Shown here piece after piece: positions 58,526 through 64,000 of a DNA stretch of 64,000 nucleotides. Below the pieces are notes generated by a model. That model was given only the letters and a program-made list of their open reading frames with translations. It did not search any database and was not told the DNA's origin. The position numbers and the translations under genes are program-made. The stretch's first letter is position 1, and each line of letters starts with the position of its first letter. Source of the stretch: Piliocolobus tephrosceles. Its lineage: Eukaryota; Chordata; Mammalia; Primates; Cercopithecidae. The stretch spans positions 117,967,100-118,031,099 of the forward strand of contig NC_045439.1 in assembly GCF_002776525.5 (NCBI RefSeq), written 5' to 3'.

Positions 58526-58971
58526 TCTAATTTAAGAAGGCATGTTTGGAGAATGTAAAACAGTATAAAATTGACTTGCTGATATTTTTCTTCTTCAGTA
58601 GAGACCTTAATGTAACCTTCTGAGCGTAGACCTTGCAACAACAATGCAAAGTGTATGTCTATAAAACAGACACTCTCAGCTTGATTGCTATACTCTACCG
58701 ATGTCTGTGGTGAAGGATGGAGGAAACAGACAAAATCTTCTCGAGTCCTGGGCCTGTTTTAGATGAATTCTATCCACTAGAGAACCATGAACTAATCACT
58801 ACTTGCCTAGCAATTAAGAGAATCTTTCCATTCCTTGGGGGAATATACAGGGAGTATTATTGTTTTGGGAAATCACTCCCCATAGAATGAAGCATCAAAG
58901 TGAGGAAGCAGCATTCCCTCCCAGTGGTTGTCCTGTGGTGCTTGTCACTTAGTTAAGAATCTAATGGATAG
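58526..58971. other. Unclassified
   Basis: Nothing recognised; moderately mixed composition. Confidence 0.35.
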
Positions 58972-59120
58972 CAGTGGTTCAGGAACCTATTAGATCAGCA
59001 AGATTACCTAAGGAAAAGTTTTAGGCTGTAATCCTTATCCCATCCCAGACCAACAAATCAGGGTTTTAATTATGGATCTCCTGGGTCTAGTTTTAAAAGC
59101 TTCTTGGTACTTCCGTTTAA
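58972..59120 (+). mobile_element. MER5A-like DNA transposon fragment
   Basis: CAGTGGTTCAGGAACC at the start, then 'agcaagattacctaagg', 'atcccatcccagaccaacaa', 'atcagggttttaatta' and 'agttttaaaagcttcttggt' fit MER5A/B in order. The right terminus is not clear. Confidence 0.6.
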
Positions 59121-59935
59121 ATAATTATCTATTTCTTGTATCAATCCTGAGCCATATAAATGTATTGTTAAATCTAAGATGGCTTATTATTAACATTGTA
59201 ATCATTTCTTCGGCCTATGGTTATCATCTTTAGTAATTTTTCTAGAATTTGCCATCTACCTATTGATACAAAAGTATTGGAAGTTCATTCCCCTTTCAGA
59301 CTTCTAAATGTGGATCGAGGAAGCCTAAGTCTGGAGAAATATTTTGAAATTTAAACATTTGTATAAAATGAAAACATGCATTAGATGAAAAAACACAAAA
59401 GAGGACTAATCTGATCCTGGTTTTATCTACATTTTTAATTTTGCATGGCTAATGAAAAAATTACACAAGTACTAGCCAACTAGTTGAAAGCCTCTGGGAA
59501 CTAACTCAGATAACTCTTCAAAAATGAGGTGGACTAGCAGTATGTAGTAGTAAATGCTTGATGGCTAAATGTGTAGAAAACACTCACTGTGAAAAAGACA
59601 AAGCAATCAATATTTACAACCTACATGAAATGGTATCTAAGATTCAGTATAAATAGACTAGAACAGTATTTAGTACAAGTTGATGTCTCCCAATGTTCCC
59701 AGGAAAGCTTGAAATGGAAATGAGATTATTTTAGCAGAAAGTAAAATAATATGTACAAAATTCAGCATTTCAAAAATTTCACTTTTTCATACTATCTCAG
59801 CAAGAAATCAATCACATTTCATTGTATGAATTAATTCTTAAATATGTAAACAAACAATTCAAATCACATGAATTATCTTATTTGTTAATCTTTATTTCCA
59901 ACTAAGTAATAGGTTTAAAAAGAACAATTATTAAT
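59121..59935. other. Unclassified AT-rich stretch
   Basis: No repeat or gene recognised up to the LTR target site TTAAT at 59931-59935. Confidence 0.35.
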
Positions 59936-60659
59936 TGAAGGGGTGGCCTGCCCCTCCACACCTGTGGGTGCTTCTCGTTAGGTGGGACGAGAGACTTGAG
60001 AAAAGGAAATAATACACAGAGACAAAGTATAGAGAAAGAAAAGCGGGACCCAGGGGACCAGCGCTCAGCTTACAGAGGACCCACGCCGGCACCAGCCTCT
60101 GAGTTCCCTTAGTATTTATTGAGAATTATCTTTACCATTAAAAGGATAAGGGAGTGGCTGGACAATAGGATTATTGTAGGGAGGAAATCGGCAGTAAGAC
60201 ATATGAAAAAATCCTTGTAACATGAATAAGTTTAAAGGAAAATGCTGTGCCTTGAGATGTATATGCGACATCTCCATAAACCTTTTAGCAGTATTGCTCC
60301 AGCAAGTCCCACCTTATTCCAGCAAGTCCCACCTTATTCCTAAAGGCATTTTCTCCTTACTCAGTAAACAAGGCACACAATGGGTATTACCCGGAGATGT
60401 TCCAATCCCAGGGAGGGGCAGGATTTTTAACCATCAAGCTTCTTTCAGGTACTTGTTTAACAAAGACACATCCTGCACAGCCCAATATCCTTTTAACCTT
60501 AAATCACCTTCGCACATGTCTCTTCCAAGGACAAAGTTGGGGGTAGGGTCACAGATTAACAGCATTTCAAATACAGAACTAAATGGAATCTCTTATGTCT
60601 ACTTCCTTCTATATAGACACAGTAACAGGCTGATCTCTTTCTTTTCTTTTTTCCCCACA
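59936..60659 (-). mobile_element. HERV-K-type (ERV2) solo LTR with TTAAT duplications
   Basis: On the minus strand it starts TGTGGGGAAAAAAGAAAAG at 60659 and ends with GGGGCAGGCCACCCCTTCA at 59936 (TG...CA). Typical blocks are 'cagcctgttactgtgtctat' near its start, AATAAATACTAAGGGAACTC (AATAAA signal, about 60108-60122), and TTTCTCTATACTTTGTCTCT with CTCTCGTCCCACCTAACGAG near its end. TTAAT is present at 59931-59935 and 60660-60664, a 5-bp duplication. About 724 bp, without internal viral genes. LTR5, MER9 and LTR14 groups share these blocks; I cannot choose among them. Confidence 0.92.
60299..60338. repeat. 20-bp tandem duplication inside the LTR
   Basis: CCAGCAAGTCCCACCTTATT occurs twice, at 60299-60318 and 60319-60338, identical. 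It lies within the HERV-K-type LTR upstream of its polyadenylation area (minus-strand sense). Confidence 0.97.
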
Positions 60660-60664
60660 TTAAT

Positions 60665-62540
60665 GAAAATTTTACTTAACATAGGTTTAATCTATAACTT
60701 TCAACTCTGGGATATTGAATATATTATTAAAATCCTTTATTTTCAGGAAAAAATAAATATTAAAACTATTGTTGGAAATAACATTGAAGATTTAAGTGGT
60801 GCTCTTTAACATCCTTTTTGTTTAACATAATGACATGAGTTTACAGAAAACTCGGTGTTTTCTTGAAAGGACAAAATTCTGTCATATCTTCCTGTCTACA
60901 TTATATTATGAAATGTCTATACTATGAAAAGCCAAGTTTTCCTTACTAGCCACTGCAAATTTAAGAAAGGTTTACTTTAGTTCCTCCCTGACATAGCAAA
61001 GAAAAAAACTAAAAATTACTAGTCTGAATGCAAAATACTAGGAAGAAATGTGCAGCCAAGCAATTAGGAATGGAATTTGAATAGTTGCTCTGCTTAAGGT
61101 CATAACAAGATATATCTGTTTTTGAAAATTTCGTTTTTGAATAGGAAGTCACGTATTAGAAAGCTAATTCTCCCTTGATAGACACATTTTTAAAATTCAA
61201 ATAATCTCTTGAATGTGCTATTAAAAAGAAATTCAACTACCACAGAAAGTAAAAATTTACTAATACTGGCTTTTGCCATATATTGGCAGTGAGTTCATGG
61301 GATAAAATGACCTATACCTGTGAAATATATACATATTACCTTCTCTAAAACTAGATCAAAGAAAGAAGAGGATGATGTGAGTAAAAAGTGACTCACAAGA
61401 GCAAACTATAAATAATAAAAGCATAAGATGAATTTTATATACAACTTTCATTGAAATAAAGATATAACTTAAAAAAGCCCCAGTCAACTCAGAAGTTAGG
61501 TGTAATTTAAAATTCGTCTTTGCTTTTGTTCAGGGATTGAGATACAATGGAATTGCATTTTGGTTACTCTTACTGGTTTTTGAATACCAATGGTCCAGTG
61601 CTGCCCCAAGCATTTAACTCCTTCATGTTTCTGTGATCTATTCCATTAGAACCAAGTACTTTCCTACTCACGTCTCATCCCAGTGAGTCAGAGATTTCAG
61701 AGAGGAAAGTGAAGAGTAGAAGACTCAGGTAGAGGTGAAGCACAGATTTATTTTACCTATCAGAAGCTGGGTAAAACCTGGGCAGAATTGCAGACTACAA
61801 ACCAGGGTTTTGAAAAAGATGTAAGGTTCAGAAGTCTTTAAGTGGTGTGCCAGAAGTATCCGATTATCATCATCACATGTGATATATACAAGTGTGTATA
61901 CATATACATGTATCAATCAAAATCTTTTTCTAGTATATCATGCTGCACACTAGGTACCTCGCAACCATTTCATCTCACACATTGACAACTTAGCTATTTT
62001 CATTGTAACATTTGCAACGCAAATTGAAAATTTTTAAATGGAAGTCCTTAACTCAGGAAATCACAGAATGTTTTGGTAATTTCATTGTGTGTCTTTCCTA
62101 GATGTTGAAATTTGTACAAACCCTTAAATACACAGTGAACTACTCTGCTTATTGATTTTCACTTCCCCTGCATTTATTTTGCCAATCATTCCTAACATTT
62201 AACATTTCTTTGTTTCTCACTGACTTCTGCATATGCTTTATTTTTGTACATAAGAGAAAACACTAGAATGGCAGTGTCCTGCAAACTATCAGAAACTGAA
62301 GACGTTTGTCTATTCTAATTACAAATGTTTTATGTCTAGAGATTCAAATTGTTCCAACCAGACAAAGAAAATTCTCTGGTCAAATTCTATATGCAAAAGG
62401 TAACCAAAAGCGTTATGTTCTATTAGAAATGCAGGTGCTTGACACTATTTAATGGAACACAGTGGTGTCCCACACGTCTTTGAATAGACTTGCAAAAGTT
62501 TAATTGGATAGGAGACCACTCCACAAGGGACCACTAGCAC
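60665..62540. other. Unclassified; largely unique
   Basis: No recognised repeat over about 1.9 kb, unusual for this window. No supported exon; 61890-61920 has a TATACA-rich phrase only. Confidence 0.4.
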
Positions 62541-62790
62541 TTTAATAGCTAGTTGTAGACCCCTAGTGAGGTTGAATAATTACAATCAAGGAGCTATAGC
62601 CGTTTCCATGACTGCACTTATATTTCTGCAGAAAGGCCTATTTCCCTCCCTGTCCCCCATGACAGTTCACTTTGTATTAATTATAGATTACATGCTTCAG
62701 CCCTCTATCATTATGCTAGCATATTCTCATAAAGAATGGTACATTAACCATAAAATACCGTGTTCATTGCATGTATGATTGTTCAGCTTT
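62541..62790. other. Non-repetitive segment with clustered homeodomain-like words
   Basis: TTTAATAGCTAG, GAATAATTACAATC, GTATTAATTATAG and GCTAGCATATTCTC lie within 200 bp, with low AT-repeat content. I propose it as a possible conserved non-coding element only. No direct evidence of function. Confidence 0.25.
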
Positions 62791-62794
62791 CTGC

Positions 62795-62796
<2 letters not shown>

Positions 62797-62840
<44 letters not shown>
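62797..62840. repeat. (TG)n microsatellite
   Basis: About 22 uninterrupted TG units between 'ctttctgcac' and 'gaagaaagcg'. It generates the Cys-Val run of the frame at 62760-63062. Confidence 0.98.
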
Positions 62841-62841
<1 letters not shown>

Positions 62842-63844
62842 AAGAAAGCGAAAGAGGTCACTTTATAAATGTCAGTGACACCAGATGTACAAATAAAATA
62901 TCAAAAGGCATCAAAAGAGAGGCTGGCACAGTATCAAGCCAAAATGGGGCTTTCATGTACTTTACCCTCCATTTCCATTTCCCAATACATGTCGGTTCCG
63001 AATTTCAAGCCTACTGCTTGAAATATACTCAACATCAGAGAGCTGAATTTATTCTAAGTTAAGAATCACCTGCACAGTTATTCCTTTCACTCTTCAAACC
63101 TCTCTTTTTATGGACAGTGAAATGTAAAAAGCATTTGCATATTCTCAAATTTTTCTTAGAAATTTATCTGTATGCTCCTTTCCTCTAATTAAGTATTATG
63201 GTGAGAGTTAAACAGGTTACTAGATATTTTCTTTCAAGTTTCCTATATATGTCCCTATTTCCTGATGGAAAAGTAAAAGGATAATATAAAAATCAATTCC
63301 TCTTTTCTTGAAGAAAGTTTAGCAGTAATGGATAACTAGATACTAGAGAAGTTCTTATTTCTTGATAAGATTTGCACTAATGGGGCTGTAGATTGGTATT
63401 CCAATAGCCAAATTCAACTACAAATGCAGCTAATGTTGCCAAATCTCATTGCCTGTTGGTACGGACATCCTCTCTTCTTGGCCATAGCCCCTGCCCTTCT
63501 CTATTGCTTAAATTCCTGCTGCCTTGCATATTTATGATAAGAATCTGGTGCGTAAGGCCATTTGACTTTATGACCTATGGCTAAAATAATTAGGAATTTT
63601 GTTCAGAAAATTTCAAGAAATTACGACATATAGATAATAATTAAATACACAATTCAACTTATATGGGACTTACTAGTAAAACTTGAGTTATAATTGGCAT
63701 GGTGCTATCATGGGAATTAGATACTGGTAGTGATACTCATTAAGTCTGATACATGCAAAGTCAAACAATTTGCTAGTTATTCGAAAAACTGCTGAGGATT
63801 CACTTATGAGTTGAATAATAGTTGTGAAATTGAGTTTTTGGTAA
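62841..63844. other. Unclassified
   Basis: Mixed composition, no recognised repeat or gene. Confidence 0.35.
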
Positions 63845-64000
63845 TAATAACAGCTGGCACTTGCATAATAATTCTATAGTGAAAGCCAGTATTCTCAGAG
63901 TTTTACACAAAATACTCACATAATTATTTCAACAACTCTGTGAGGTACTATTATCTTTCTTATTTTACAGATAAGAAGAATAATCTATAGAGGGCTTAAG
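63845..64000 (+). mobile_element. MIR SINE running off the window edge
   Basis: 'ataacagctggcacttgcat', 'agagttttacacaaaatact', 'cacataattatttcaacaac', 'tctgtgaggtactattatct' and 'ttattttacagataagaaga' match MIR from its 5' part to the core. It probably continues beyond 64000. Confidence 0.88.

Noticed and set aside
60222..60809. 195-residue open frame, the longest in the window
   Set aside because: It runs antisense through a HERV-K-type LTR and out of its far side. No domain, no splice context, and the reading crosses the target-site duplication.
62760..63062. 100-residue frame with a Cys-Val repeat
   Set aside because: Translation of a (TG)n microsatellite plus flanks.

Overview
This is an AT-rich piece of primate nuclear DNA and almost certainly non-coding (intergenic or deep intronic). 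I find no protein-coding exon, tRNA, snRNA or other RNA gene that I can support. The content is typical of a catarrhine primate: about a dozen Alu SINEs, a deep stack of LINE-1 fragments of several ages, MIR and L2 fossils, MaLR/ERV1/HERV-K-type solo LTRs, and a few DNA-transposon remnants. The Alu at 8697-9011 carries substitutions that I associate with the AluY lineage of Old World monkeys (CTCAAGCC near the start, GATCCGGCCA in the right arm). The host is therefore probably a cercopithecid such as a macaque, baboon or guenon rather than human. A run of exactly 100 N at 30145-30244 is an assembly gap that cuts an Alu.

Layout. 1-6720: a long sense-strand L1 with recognisable ORF1 and ORF2, interrupted by a MaLR (MST-type) LTR at 669-1019 and by a complete ERV1-type solo LTR at 3621-4371 flanked by CCAT duplications. 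6885-7084: a small polyadenylated retro-insertion with 16-bp target-site duplications. 8697-9011: young Alu. 9018-12060: mostly unclassified AT-rich DNA. 12066-17430: antisense L1 complex; a 5'-inverted L1 abuts a long L1M (L1-A), whose ORF1 was later invaded by another L1 (L1-B, TTATTGTA duplications) and an Alu. 17431-24900: mainly unclassified, with two MIRs, a DNA-transposon fossil, a hairpin and a 29-bp long-range direct repeat. 24900-34390: Alus, old L1 pieces, MIRs and the gap. 34390-49470: L2/MIR fossils, Alus, a MER5A-type element, a (TTTC)n tract and old L1 ends. 49470-52440: a dense pile-up in which an ancient L1 5'UTR backbone was hit by two L1s and an Alu, followed by TG and TATA-rich low-complexity DNA. 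54350-58525: Alu, an ancient repeat, and an L1 whose 5'UTR/ORF1 is joined directly to a 3' end with no ORF2. 59936-60659: HERV-K-type solo LTR with TTAAT duplications. 60660-64000: mostly unique sequence, a (TG)n run, and a MIR running off the right edge.

No operon, pathway or co-operating gene set exists here. The biology is the history of retrotransposition: who inserted into whom, which insertions have intact duplications, and where rearrangement (5' inversion, internal deletion, template-switch-like hairpins, in-frame tandem duplication) occurred. I did not find a novel gene system. The best leads are the template-switch-like hairpin plus 29-bp repeat (18964-19034 and 19839-19867), the orphan polyadenylated retrocopy (6901-7068), the ORF2-less L1 (56734-58525), and two unique stretches that could be conserved non-coding elements. 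All repeat family names come from remembered consensus sequences, not from a database search.
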